64,000 nt of DNA. Source: SIG480 sp045546975 (GTDB lineage: Bacteria > Bacillota > Clostridia > Oscillospirales > JAAYXM01). Below are positions 40,974 through 50,320 of the stretch, in pieces. The notes under the pieces were generated by a model. That model had not been told where the DNA came from. It saw only the letters and a list, made by a program, of their open reading frames with translations, and ran no database searches. The stretch's first letter is position 1, and the number at the start of each line of letters is the position of its first letter. The position numbers and the translations under genes were made by a program. Where the stretch lies: positions 58,533-122,532 of the forward strand of contig JAZQDV010000013.1 in the NCBI GenBank assembly GCA_045546975.1. The letters run 5' to 3'.

Positions 40974-42086
40974 TTGAAATTCGTTTGCGAAAAATCAGTT
41001 TTACTTACAGCTATCACAAGAACATCCTGGGCAGTTGCTTCAAAAAGCTCTGTTCCCGTAATGGAAGGTCTCTTAATCGACTGCTCATACGATGAGCTTT
41101 CCCTTACAGGCTATGACCTTTCAACCGGAATTAAAGTAACTGTTCCGGCCGATGTTCAGGAGCCCGGAAAAATTGTTATAAACGCAAAGATTCTCTCTGA
41201 TATTATCCGTCTTTTGCCGGATGAACCGATTACCTTCTCAACAGATGAGAATATGTTTGCAACAGTAGTGTGCAAGAATGTACGTCACGAGGTTCTCTGT
41301 CTTTCTGCAAAGGACTTCCCCGCTCTTCCGGATATTGAGAAAAAGTACTATATTTCTCTTGCCCAGAGCGACCTTAAAAAGATGATTTCACAGACTATCT
41401 TCGCTATCAGCGGAGATGTTTCAAAGCCGGTGCTTACAGGTTCTCTCTTTGATGTTGAGAAAGATAAGCTCATGGTTGTCTCTGTTGACGGTGTTCGTCT
41501 TTCTTATCGCTCAGCAACTATTGAAAATGAGAGCGAAGAGGAAAAGTTCAGCTTTGTTGTTCCGGGCTCAACTCTCAAAGAGGTTGAAAAGCTTTGTGCA
41601 GAATCTGATGAAGAGGTTTCAATCTGCGTCGGCAAAAAGCATATCATCTTTACTCTTGGCGGCTCAATGATTATTTCAAGAATACTTGACGGTGACTTCT
41701 TGAATTACAAGAACGCAGTTCCGAAAGCAAGCGCATTCAAGGTACGCGTAAACCGCCGCGACCTTATAACCGCAATTGAGCGCGTTTCAATACTCATCAG
41801 CGAGAGAATAAACGACCCGATCCACCTTAATTTTGAAGAAAAGACACTTTTCATAAGCTCACGTACCTCGCTCGGCTCATCAAAGGACGAATGTGCGCTT
41901 CTTAACCCGGCAGAAAAGCTTCGCATAGGCTTTAACCACAGATATATTCTCGATGCACTCCGCGCATGCCCGAACGACGAGGTTGAGCTTGAACTCAATA
42001 CACACGTTTCTCCTATTATAATTACTCCGCCTGACAGCGATGAGTATTTGCATCTTGTACTCCCCGTACGACTTAAAGAAAATTGA
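40974..42086 (+). CDS. dnaN: DNA polymerase III sliding clamp (beta subunit)
   Basis: 370 residues with three clamp domains. It starts MKFVCEKSVLLTAI, followed by SVPVMEGLLIDCSYDELSLTGYDL. It includes KPVLTGSLFDVEKDKLMVVSVDGVRLS and ends in PPDSDEYLHLVLPVRL, the family end. It tethers Pol III to DNA. A TTG start at 40974 is preferred, with GGTG 6 bp upstream and a family-like N-terminus; GTG at 40965 is the alternative. Confidence 0.95.
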   Translation: MKFVCEKSVLLTAITRTSWAVASKSSVPVMEGLLIDCSYDELSLTGYDLSTGIKVTVPADVQEPGKIVINAKILSDIIRLLPDEPITFSTDENMFATVVCKNVRHEVLCLSAKDFPALPDIEKKYYISLAQSDLKKMISQTIFAISGDVSKPVLTGSLFDVEKDKLMVVSVDGVRLSYRSATIENESEEEKFSFVVPGSTLKEVEKLCAESDEEVSICVGKKHIIFTLGGSMIISRILDGDFLNYKNAVPKASAFKVRVNRRDLITAIERVSILISERINDPIHLNFEEKTLFISSRTSLGSSKDECALLNPAEKLRIGFNHRYILDALRACPNDEVELELNTHVSPIIITPPDSDEYLHLVLPVRLKEN

Positions 42087-42089
42087 TTT

Positions 42090-43205
42090 ATGCTACTTAA
42101 AAACTTATACCTTGAAAACTTTCGTAACTACGAAAGAGAAGAGCTTTCATTTTCAGAGACTCAGAATCTTATCTTCGGCGAGAATGCGCAGGGAAAGACG
42201 AATTTGCTCGAGGCGGTTTTCTATCTCTCGTGCCTTAAGACCTTTCGCAGCCAAAAGGATTTCAGCGCCGTAAGAAGCGGATTTTCCGAGGCAAGGATAA
42301 AGGGCGATTTTATCGCCTATGGCCGTGATATTTCCGTTTCTTGTACCATTCGGGACGGTGCGCGTGAGCTTTTTGTCAACGGAATCCCAGAAAAGAGACC
42401 GTCAGACCATATAGGGCTTATAAAAACCGTTGTTTTCTCGCCCGATGACCTTCGTCTTATAAAAGAAGGTCCGGCTCTCAGGAGAAGATTTCTCAATATC
42501 GCAATCTCACAGATGCGCCCGTCTTACATAAAGGCACTTGCTGAGCATAACAAGATTATCGAAAGCAAGAGAAAAATTCTGAAAATGACAGAGGACAGAG
42601 AAAAATATATAGACTATCTCGACATACTCAACGAAAAACTCGCAGGAGTTTACGCACAGATCATCTATGAGCGCGGAAAATTCTTAAAAGAGGCAAAAGA
42701 GATAGTAAAGAGAGTCGGGCTTGAGATTTCCGGAAAAAGTGAGGAAATTACGCTTTCTTACATCCACGCAAGCTCAATTTCCGATACCTCTGATATTGAT
42801 GGCAACAAAAAAAAGCTTATTGAACACCTTAACGCAAGAAAAACGGCAGAGCTTGCCTCATTCTCCTGCCTTATAGGTGCCCACCGCGATGACCTTGAGG
42901 TTTATATAAACGGAAATCTCGCGCGGGACTTTGCATCGCAAGGGCAGATTCGTTCCTGCGTGCTTGCCTTGAAGGTCTCAGAGCACGAGATTTACGAAAA
43001 GGATTCGGAAGAAAAACCCATTCTTCTTCTCGACGATGTTTTAAGTGAGCTTGATGTAAAGCGGCGTTCGTTTTTAATCAACGACGTAAACCGCGGTCAG
43101 ACAATTATTACGGGTTGTGACCCGTCGATGTTCTCCGAGCTTCTGCACGGTAAAATTTTTACCGTACAAAACGGAAGAATAAGCGATGAAAATACAAAGC
43201 AGTGA
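42090..43205 (+). CDS. recF: DNA repair and recombination protein RecF
   Basis: 371 residues. It begins LLKNLYLENFRNYE, with Walker A GENAQGKTNLLEA (about 31-43), signature LASQGQIRSCVLALK-like FASQGQIRSCVLALKV, and Walker B PILLLDDVLSELD. It helps load RecA at gapped forks. It begins 3 bp after the dnaN stop. In many Firmicutes an S4-domain RNA-binding gene (yaaA) lies between dnaN and recF; none is present here. Confidence 0.96.
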   Translation: MLLKNLYLENFRNYEREELSFSETQNLIFGENAQGKTNLLEAVFYLSCLKTFRSQKDFSAVRSGFSEARIKGDFIAYGRDISVSCTIRDGARELFVNGIPEKRPSDHIGLIKTVVFSPDDLRLIKEGPALRRRFLNIAISQMRPSYIKALAEHNKIIESKRKILKMTEDREKYIDYLDILNEKLAGVYAQIIYERGKFLKEAKEIVKRVGLEISGKSEEITLSYIHASSISDTSDIDGNKKKLIEHLNARKTAELASFSCLIGAHRDDLEVYINGNLARDFASQGQIRSCVLALKVSEHEIYEKDSEEKPILLLDDVLSELDVKRRSFLINDVNRGQTIITGCDPSMFSELLHGKIFTVQNGRISDENTKQ

Positions 43206-43214
43206 GGAAGTTTT

Positions 43215-43475
43215 ATGTTTCTTCATATAGGAAGAGGACACCTTCTCCGAAAGGACGATATAATCGGTATTTTTGACCTTGAAATCACAACGCAGTCAAA
43301 AAGAACGAAGGCGTATCTTGCAAAAAAGGAAAAAGAAAAAAGGGTTGTAAATGTATGTGACGATATCCCACGTTCGTTCATTGTTTCGACAGAGGACGGA
43401 GCGGAAGAGGTTTTCATTTCGCAGATTTCGCCGCAGACGCTTAAGGCCCGAAGCGAGGAACTTATACAAGATTAA
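43215..43475 (+). CDS. remB: Extracellular-matrix regulatory protein RemB-like (DUF370)
   Basis: 86 residues. It has MFLHIGRGHLLRKDDIIGIFDLE at the start and VNVCDDIPRSFIVST, matching the DUF370/YaaB family located between recF and gyrB in Bacillus and Clostridia. RemA/RemB proteins bind DNA and control matrix and osmoprotection genes. GAGGAAG lies upstream, and the gene starts 9 bp behind recF. Confidence 0.9.
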   Translation: MFLHIGRGHLLRKDDIIGIFDLEITTQSKRTKAYLAKKEKEKRVVNVCDDIPRSFIVSTEDGAEEVFISQISPQTLKARSEELIQD

Positions 43476-43519
43476 ATTTGATAATTGATATAACCCTAAA
43501 GAAAGTAGAGGATTAGAAA

Positions 43520-45430
43520 ATGCCTGAAGCAGTAAAGGGAAATTATGACGAAAGTAATATTCAGGTGCTTGAAGGACTTGAAGCGGTAAGACGTCGCCCG
43601 GGTATGTACATCGGCTCGACCTCCGAGCGCGGACTTCACCACCTTGTTTACGAAATCGTGGACAACTCAATAGACGAAGCGCTTGCAGGATACTGCTCGT
43701 GTATCACCGTAGAGATTGGCGAGGGTGATACAATAACCGTATCCGATAACGGCCGTGGTATCCCGACGGGTAAGCACGAAACCGGCAAGAGCGCGCTTGA
43801 GGTTGTTTTCACCGTTCTTCACGCCGGCGGTAAGTTCGGCGGCGGCGGATACAAGGTATCAGGCGGTCTCCACGGCGTTGGTGCATCCGTTGTTAACGCG
43901 CTCTCCGAGTGGCTCGAGGTCGAGGTATGCGACGGCGAGAACATCCACTATATGCGCTTTACCCGCGGTGATGTCGAAACTCCCATAAAAATAATCGGTA
44001 AGGGTACGGAGACAGGAACAAAAATTACCTTCAAGCCCGACCGTGAGATATTTGACGAGACGGTATTCAACTACGACACATTACATAAGCGTCTTCGCGA
44101 GCAGGCATTCCTCAATGCAGGCGTACGTATAAAAATATCCGACAAGCGCTCAGGTCAGGAAAAGGGCGACGACCTCTGCTATGAGGGCGGTATCCGCTCA
44201 TTTGTCGAGTACACAAACAAGCAGATCAAGAAAGAGCTCGTTCATGAGGACGTTATTTACGTTTCGGGCGAGCGTGACGATAACGTTGCGGAAGTCGCAA
44301 TGCAGTATAACGACGGCTACAACGCAAATATCCTTTCCTTTGCAAACAACATCCGCACAACAGAGGGCGGTATGCACGAAACAGGCTTCAAAGCTGCTTT
44401 AACCCGCGTTATAAACGACTATGCAAGAAAGAGCAAAATGATAAAGGAAGATGAGAAGCTCGAGGGCACAGATATGCTTGAGGGTCTCACCTGTATCATT
44501 TCGGTCAAGGTGCTTGAGGCGCAGTTTGAGGGCCAGACAAAGACAAAGCTTGGAAACGCGTCTGTAAGAACACTTGTCACAAACATAGTAAATGACAAGC
44601 TCTCAACCTTCTTTGAGGAAAACCCGAAGGTCGCCCGCGCGATTGTCGGAAAGACAATCGACGCAGCTCGCGCGCGTGAAGCTGCAAGAAAAGCTAAAGA
44701 AAACGCAAGAAGAAAGGGTCCTCTTGAGTCCCTCTCCCTTCCCGGAAAGCTTGCTGACTGTCAGGAAAAGGACCCGCGCCTTACAGAGCTTTATATCGTT
44801 GAGGGTGACTCTGCAGCAGGCAGCGCCAAGGAAGGACGCGACCGTCGCTTCCAGGCAATCCTTGCCCTCTGGGGAAAGATGCTCAACGTAGAAAAGGCAA
44901 GAGCAGACAAAATTTACGGAAACGACAAGCTCTCCCCCGTTATCGCAGCACTTGGCACGGGAATCCTTGCCGACTGTAACCTCGAAAAGCTCCGCTACCA
45001 CAAGGTTGTCATCATGTCCGATGCCGACGTTGACGGTGCACATATCAGAACACTTCTTTTGACCTTCTTCTTCCGCTTTATGCGACCGCTCGTCGAGGCA
45101 GGACATATCTACTTTGCAATGCCTCCGCTTTATAAGGTTTATAAAGGAAAGAAAGAAAAGTACGTCTATGACGATGCAGGACTTGACGAGGCACTTGCCG
45201 AAATCGGTGAGGATGCAAAAATCCAGCGCTTTAAGGGTCTCGGTGAAATGAATCCTGAACAGCTCTGGGAAACAACGATGAACCCCGAAAACCGCGTTCT
45301 TGCTCGCGTCACGCTTGAGGATGCAATTGCAGCGGACGAGACCTTCACTCTCCTCATGGGCGAAAAGGTCGAGCCGAGACGTGAGTTTATCGAGCAGAAT
45401 GCAGGATACGTTACAAATCTTGATATATAG
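43520..45430 (+). CDS. gyrB: DNA gyrase subunit B
   Basis: 636 residues. The GHKL ATPase part has EIVDNSIDEALAGYC, VSDNGRGIPTGKHE and GLHGVGASVVNALSEW. The TOPRIM part has YIVEGDSAAGSAKEGRDR and VVIMSDADVDGAHIRTLLLTF, and the tail IQRFKGLGEMNPEQLWETTM. It introduces negative supercoils with GyrA. It is 11 bp upstream of gyrA, in the same operon. Confidence 0.98.
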   Translation: MPEAVKGNYDESNIQVLEGLEAVRRRPGMYIGSTSERGLHHLVYEIVDNSIDEALAGYCSCITVEIGEGDTITVSDNGRGIPTGKHETGKSALEVVFTVLHAGGKFGGGGYKVSGGLHGVGASVVNALSEWLEVEVCDGENIHYMRFTRGDVETPIKIIGKGTETGTKITFKPDREIFDETVFNYDTLHKRLREQAFLNAGVRIKISDKRSGQEKGDDLCYEGGIRSFVEYTNKQIKKELVHEDVIYVSGERDDNVAEVAMQYNDGYNANILSFANNIRTTEGGMHETGFKAALTRVINDYARKSKMIKEDEKLEGTDMLEGLTCIISVKVLEAQFEGQTKTKLGNASVRTLVTNIVNDKLSTFFEENPKVARAIVGKTIDAARAREAARKAKENARRKGPLESLSLPGKLADCQEKDPRLTELYIVEGDSAAGSAKEGRDRRFQAILALWGKMLNVEKARADKIYGNDKLSPVIAALGTGILADCNLEKLRYHKVVIMSDADVDGAHIRTLLLTFFFRFMRPLVEAGHIYFAMPPLYKVYKGKKEKYVYDDAGLDEALAEIGEDAKIQRFKGLGEMNPEQLWETTMNPENRVLARVTLEDAIAADETFTLLMGEKVEPRREFIEQNAGYVTNLDI

Positions 45431-45441
45431 GGGAAAGCAAA

Positions 45442-47937
45442 ATGGCTAACAAGAACGAAAAACCGTTAAATCACCTTGAAATTGAAAAGGTTATAGATGT
45501 TGAACTCAACACTGAGATGAAGCGCGCCTATATCGACTATTCAATGTCGGTTATCGTAGGTCGTGCGCTTCCCGACGTGCGCGACGGCTTAAAGCCTGTT
45601 CACCGCCGTATTCTCTATACAATGTATGAGGACGGTCTCACTCCCGATAAGGCTTACCGTAAGAGCGCAACGACCGTCGGTGACGTGCTCGGTCGCTACC
45701 ATCCGCACGGCGATACGTCGGTTTATGATGCGATGGTACGTATGGCGCAGTCGTTCTCTCTCCGCTACCCGATGGTAGAGGGTCAGGGTAACTTCGGCTC
45801 GGTGGACGGTGACCCTGCTGCTGCCTACCGTTATACAGAGGCGCGCCTTTCAAAAATCGCACTTGAGATGCTTGCAGATATTGATAAGGAAACAGTTGAC
45901 TTTGTTCCGAACTTTGACGGTTACCACCAGGAGCCGTCCGTTCTCCCGTCAAGAATCCCGTCACTTCTCATAAACGGAAGTAACGGTATCGCGGTTGGTA
46001 TGACGACAAACATCCCGCCGCACAACCTCGGAGAAGTTATTGACGCTACAATCGAGGTTATAGATAACCCCGAGGCAACTCTTGCCGACCTTATGGAGCA
46101 TATAAAGGGTCCGGATTTTCCCACCGCAGGTATCATTATGGGTCTTGCGGGAATCCGCGCCGCTTACGCAACGGGTAAGGGACACCTCAAGGTCCGCGCA
46201 AAGACGGAGATTGAGGAGTTTGACAACGGCAGATACAGAATTGTCGCAACAGAGCTTCCGTATATGGTCAATAAAGCACGTCTTATCGAGCATATTGCAG
46301 AGCTTGTAAAGAATAAAACTATCGAGGGCATTTCAAATATCCAGGACGAGAGCAGCCGTGAGGGTATGCGCGTAGTTATTGAGCTTTCCAGGAGCGCAAA
46401 CCCGCAGGTTATCTTAAACCTTCTCTTCAAACACACACAGATGCAGTCAACCTTTGGCGTAATTTTACTTGCGCTTGTTGACAATAAACCGAAAACACTT
46501 TCACTTCGCGATATTCTTGACCAGTATATTGCGTTCCAGAAGGACGTTATCAGAAGAAGAACAGCCTTTGAGCTCAAAAAAGCAGAGGCAAGGGCACACC
46601 TTCTCGAAGGTCTCCGAATCGCGCTTGACCACATCGACGAGATTATAAAGATTATCCGCGAAAGCTACGACGATGCAAAGACACGCCTTATGGACCGCTT
46701 CGGCATGAGCGATGTTCAGGCTCAGGCGGTACTTGATATGCGCCTTGCAAGGCTTCAGGGCCTTGAGCGCGAGAAGATTGACGCGGAATACGACGAGCTT
46801 ATGAAGAAGATTGCCTACTGCAAGGAAGTGCTCGAGTCTGACACCCTTGTTGCAGGAATCCTTAAGGATGAGCTTCTTGCAATCCGCGAAAAGTACGGCG
46901 ACGCACGTCGTACCGAGATAGTTCCCGTTGATGACGAAATCGACATTGAGGACTTAATCCCCGTTGAGGACTGTGCATACACGCTCACTCACCGCGGATA
47001 CATAAAGCGTATGCCGATTTCCACATACCGCTCACAGAACCGCGGCGGCCGTGGTGTTTCTGCGATGAAGCAGAAGGAAGAAGACTTTGTTGAAACGATG
47101 TTCACAGCCTCAAGCCACGACTTCATCCTCTTCTTCACAACACGCGGAAGAATGTACCGCATGAAGGGCTATCAGGTGCCTGAGAGTAGCCGCACGGCAG
47201 TCGGAATGAACATTGTAAACCTCATCGCGTTTGAGCCTGACGAAAAAGTCACCGCGATGCTCGACATTAAGGAATTTGACGATGAGCACTTCCTCGTTAT
47301 GGCGACAAAGAACGGCGTTGTCAAGAGAATAGCTCTGTCCCGAGTTGACTCAACCCGCCGCGCAGGTGTCCGCGCTATCGGTCTTGATGACGATGATGAG
47401 CTTATTTCCGTAATGCTCACCCGTGAGGACAGCGAGATTATGCTTGCAACGCGTGAGGGTATGGCGATTAAGTTTAAGGCCTCCGACATCCGCGCAACAG
47501 GCAGAGAAGCAGGCGGTGTCTACGGTATCGACCTTAAAGACGGCGACTATGTAATAGGTGCGGCAAAGGTAACTGAGGGCAAGGACATCCTCACCGTTAC
47601 GGAAAAGGGCTTCGGTAAGCGTACCGCAACTGACGATTACCGTCTCCAGAGCCGCTACGGTAAGGGTATAATGAATTACAGCATAAGCGAAAAGACAGGA
47701 AAAATCGCAAGTGTAATAATGGTAGACGATTCTGAAGATGCTATGATTATCTCAAACGACGGTATAATCATAAGACTTCCCGCACGCGATGTAAACTGCA
47801 TCGGCCGTGTAACAAAGGGCGTTAAGCTCATGCGCATCGGCGACGGTGTAAGTGTAATCTCCGTAGCTGCAGCTCCGCACGAGGAAGAGGAAGAAGCGAC
47901 AGAGTCAACACCTGAAACTACCGAAAACGCAGAATAA
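45442..47937 (+). CDS. gyrA: DNA gyrase subunit A
   Basis: 831 residues. The winged-helix region includes GRYHPHGDTSVYDAMVRMAQ and, about 35 residues on, the catalytic Tyr in AAAYRYTEARLSKIA. The quinolone-resistance region reads HGDTSVYDAM, with Ser/Asp-type residues Thr and Tyr-Asp in place of the common Ser83/Asp87, so susceptibility cannot be assumed. The C-terminal beta-propeller carries a GyrA-box QNRGGRGV. An acidic tail follows (EEEEEATESTPETTENAE). Confidence 0.98.
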   Translation: MANKNEKPLNHLEIEKVIDVELNTEMKRAYIDYSMSVIVGRALPDVRDGLKPVHRRILYTMYEDGLTPDKAYRKSATTVGDVLGRYHPHGDTSVYDAMVRMAQSFSLRYPMVEGQGNFGSVDGDPAAAYRYTEARLSKIALEMLADIDKETVDFVPNFDGYHQEPSVLPSRIPSLLINGSNGIAVGMTTNIPPHNLGEVIDATIEVIDNPEATLADLMEHIKGPDFPTAGIIMGLAGIRAAYATGKGHLKVRAKTEIEEFDNGRYRIVATELPYMVNKARLIEHIAELVKNKTIEGISNIQDESSREGMRVVIELSRSANPQVILNLLFKHTQMQSTFGVILLALVDNKPKTLSLRDILDQYIAFQKDVIRRRTAFELKKAEARAHLLEGLRIALDHIDEIIKIIRESYDDAKTRLMDRFGMSDVQAQAVLDMRLARLQGLEREKIDAEYDELMKKIAYCKEVLESDTLVAGILKDELLAIREKYGDARRTEIVPVDDEIDIEDLIPVEDCAYTLTHRGYIKRMPISTYRSQNRGGRGVSAMKQKEEDFVETMFTASSHDFILFFTTRGRMYRMKGYQVPESSRTAVGMNIVNLIAFEPDEKVTAMLDIKEFDDEHFLVMATKNGVVKRIALSRVDSTRRAGVRAIGLDDDDELISVMLTREDSEIMLATREGMAIKFKASDIRATGREAGGVYGIDLKDGDYVIGAAKVTEGKDILTVTEKGFGKRTATDDYRLQSRYGKGIMNYSISEKTGKIASVIMVDDSEDAMIISNDGIIIRLPARDVNCIGRVTKGVKLMRIGDGVSVISVAAAPHEEEEEATESTPETTENAE

Positions 47938-47961
47938 AACCGCTACCCAGAGGACGAAGTT

Positions 47962-48402
47962 ATGAAAGAAGTCACAATCTATACCGACGGTGCCTGCTCC
48001 GGAAACCCCGGTCCGGGTGGGTGGGGTGCGATTTTAGAGTACCGCGGCACGTCAAAGGAAATTTCGGGCGGTGAGAAGAACACCACAAACAACCGTATGG
48101 AGCTTACAGGCGTTATTTCCGCGCTCTCGGCACTTCGTGAGCCGTGCAGAGTTACGCTCTATACCGACAGTCGATATGTAGTTGACGGAATAGAGAAGGG
48201 CTGGGCGGAAAAGTGGCGCGAAAACGGCTGGATGCGAAATAAAAAGGATAAGGCGCTTAACCCTGAGCTTTGGGAAGAGCTTTTAGAGCTTACCAAGAAG
48301 CACGAGGTCACCTTTGTCTGGGTAAAGGGACACGCAGAAAACGAAAAAAATAACCGATGTGACGAACTTGCGGTTATAAAAGCAAAGGAATACACAGAAT
48401 AA
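47962..48402 (+). CDS. rnhA: Ribonuclease HI
   Basis: 146 residues. The catalytic carboxylates are visible: IYTDGACSGNPGPGGWG (Asp10), NNRMELTG (Glu48), LYTDSRYVVDGI (Asp70), and NNRCDELA (final Asp). VWVKGHAENEKNNR is also typical. It cleaves RNA in RNA-DNA hybrids. It starts 24 bp behind gyrA with GAGGACG, so it is probably in the same unit. Confidence 0.96.
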   Translation: MKEVTIYTDGACSGNPGPGGWGAILEYRGTSKEISGGEKNTTNNRMELTGVISALSALREPCRVTLYTDSRYVVDGIEKGWAEKWRENGWMRNKKDKALNPELWEELLELTKKHEVTFVWVKGHAENEKNNRCDELAVIKAKEYTE

Positions 48403-48434
48403 GCCAAGAGTCTTATTAACCACAGGAGATGAAA

Positions 48435-49610
48435 ATGGATATGATATATGCGGACAACTCCGCTACAACAAAGGTAAAGGCGGAAGTTTTAGAAAAAATG
48501 CTCCCGTTTTTTGAGAAGCAGTACGGAAACCCGTCAAGCCTTTACGGTTTTGCATACGCTTCAAAGCGTGCAGTAGAAGAGGCACGTGAGAAGGTTGCAC
48601 ACGTTATCGGCGCAAAGAGTCGCGAAATATTCTTCACAAGCTGCGGAAGTGAGTCTGACAACTGGGCACTTCGCGGCGTTGCATCAAAGTTCGGGAGCGG
48701 ACATATAATTACTTCCGCAATCGAGCACCCTGCAATTATGAGTACCTGCCGCTACCTTGAAAAGAAGGGCTTTCGCATTACCTACCTTCCCGTATCCGAG
48801 CTTGGCGAGGTAAGTGTGAAGGATCTGGAAGAGGCTATCTGCGACGATACAATCCTTATATCAATAATGACGGCAAACAACGAGATAGGCACAATCCAGC
48901 CTATTGCGGAAATAGGAAAGATAGCTCACGAAAAAAAGATTCTCTTCCATACCGATGCTGTTCAGGCATACGGCCATATCCCGATAAATGTAGACGAGAT
49001 GAACATTGACCTGCTCTCACTCTCGGGCCACAAAATCGGCGCACCGAAGGGTGTCGGCGCACTGTATGTGAGAACGGGAATAAAGCTTGACAGTTTAATC
49101 TGCGGCGGCGGTCAGGAAAGAGGCAGACGTGCGGGAACTGAAAACGTACCGTATATCGTGGGTCTTGGCGAGGCGGCAGAGATTGCCGAGCGCGAGATGG
49201 AAGAAAACATCAAAAAGCTCACCGGTATGCGCGACAGACTCATTGAGCGCGTATTAAAGCTTCCCTACACACGTCTTACAGGGCACCCTGAAAAGAGGCT
49301 TCCCGGTCTTTGCAGTATAGTTGTTGAGGGAATTGAGGGCGAGGCATTGCTTCTCAATATGTATAACGAAGGCGTATGCGCAAGCTCAGGCTCTGCTTGC
49401 TCGTCAGGCTCGCTTGACCCGTCGCACGTGCTTTTAGCCATCGGACTTCCCCACCATATTGCCCACGGCTCGCTCCGTCTTTCTCTTGGTGACGGAAACG
49501 AGGTAGGAGAAGAAATCAAGATTGCCGAGGCGGTAGAGCGCGTTGTAGAAAAGCTTCGTGCAATGTCACCCGTCTGGGAAAACGGAAAACCTGTCTGGGA
49601 GGATATGTAA
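48435..49610 (+). CDS. nifS: Cysteine desulfurase (NifS/IscS type)
   Basis: 391 residues, class-V PLP enzyme. It begins MIYADNSATTKVKAEVLEKM. The PLP lysine lies in LLSLSGHKIGAPKGVGALYV, and the catalytic Cys loop is GVCASSGSACSSGSLDPSHVL. It takes sulfur from cysteine for Fe-S cluster assembly on the scaffold encoded next. The start at 48435 has CAGGAG 7 bp upstream; the in-frame ATG at 48429 would sit directly on that site. Confidence 0.95.
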   Translation: MDMIYADNSATTKVKAEVLEKMLPFFEKQYGNPSSLYGFAYASKRAVEEAREKVAHVIGAKSREIFFTSCGSESDNWALRGVASKFGSGHIITSAIEHPAIMSTCRYLEKKGFRITYLPVSELGEVSVKDLEEAICDDTILISIMTANNEIGTIQPIAEIGKIAHEKKILFHTDAVQAYGHIPINVDEMNIDLLSLSGHKIGAPKGVGALYVRTGIKLDSLICGGGQERGRRAGTENVPYIVGLGEAAEIAEREMEENIKKLTGMRDRLIERVLKLPYTRLTGHPEKRLPGLCSIVVEGIEGEALLLNMYNEGVCASSGSACSSGSLDPSHVLLAIGLPHHIAHGSLRLSLGDGNEVGEEIKIAEAVERVVEKLRAMSPVWENGKPVWEDM

Positions 49611-49611
49611 T

Positions 49612-50049
49612 ATGTATAGCGAAAAAGTATTGGACCATTTTTCAAACCCGAGAAACGTCGGCGACCTTGCGGATGCAAATGCAGTAGGACAGGTCGGAAA
49701 CTCCAAGTGCGGAGATATAATGAAGATTTATATGAAGATAGAAAACGACATTATTGTTGACGTGTCGTTCAAGACCTTCGGTTGCGGTGCCGCAGTTGCA
49801 ACATCGTCAATGGCAACGGAGATGGTAAAGGGAAAGTCAATTGCTGAGGCGCTCACGCTCACAAATCGCGCAGTTACCGAGGCGCTTGACGGACTTCCGC
49901 CCGAAAAGCTTCACTGCTCCGTTCTTGCCGAGGAGGCTATCCAGGCAGCTCTTGCAGATTACTACAGAAGACAGGGCAAGAATCCTGCCGACTATGGAAT
50001 CAAAGAGGGCTGTGACCACAACTGCGAGCATTGCAGTGTTCATAAATAA
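49612..50049 (+). CDS. nifU: Fe-S cluster scaffold protein IscU/NifU-like
   Basis: 145 residues. MYSEKVLDHFSNPRNVGDLADA is the family start, and cluster ligands appear at GNSKCGDIMKIY, KTFGCGAAVATSS and EKLHCSVLAEEAI. The protein ends in an extra CDHNCEHC motif, typical of the clostridial NifU-N type that pairs with NifS. The start overlaps the end region of the desulfurase gene (1 bp gap), with GGAGG upstream. Confidence 0.95.
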   Translation: MYSEKVLDHFSNPRNVGDLADANAVGQVGNSKCGDIMKIYMKIENDIIVDVSFKTFGCGAAVATSSMATEMVKGKSIAEALTLTNRAVTEALDGLPPEKLHCSVLAEEAIQAALADYYRRQGKNPADYGIKEGCDHNCEHCSVHK

Positions 50050-50133
50050 GAGGAAAAGCAGGTATGAAGTAGAAGGGCGCTGCTATATAAAAGAAACTAC
50101 CAAACAAGGAAATGAAGGAGGAAATTTTCTTAT

Positions 50134-50240
50134 TTCCCTGCCGGGGGCCTACTTTGTGAGACAAAGTAGCAAAACGCGGGGGATTTCGATTTCCCCCGCA
50201 CCCCTTGAAACGACTGGTGGCTACCGCCCCCAGTCCCCTC
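50134..50240 (+). repeat. Dispersed GC-rich hairpin repeat, copy 3 (full length)
   Basis: Nearly identical to 27782-27897 in inverted orientation and, for its first 75 bp, to 14593 onward. It has the same CTACTTTGTGAGACAAAGTAG and GCGGGGGATTTCGATTTCCC/CCGC palindromes, and the GAAACGACTGGTGGCTACCG segment. It lies in the noncoding gap behind nifU. Confidence 0.88.
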
Positions 50241-50283
50241 ACACTTCTGCACTTTTAACTCTATATGTGGAATTCAAAAAAGT

Positions 50284-50313
50284 TAAAGACCGTGGCAAAA
50301 GCCACGGTCTTAT
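50284..50313. terminator. Bidirectional terminator
   Basis: AAGACCGTGGC-AAAA-GCCACGGTCTT, an 11-bp stem. It lies just behind the MATE gene stop on the minus strand. Confidence 0.88.
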
Positions 50314-50320
50314 TGTTACT

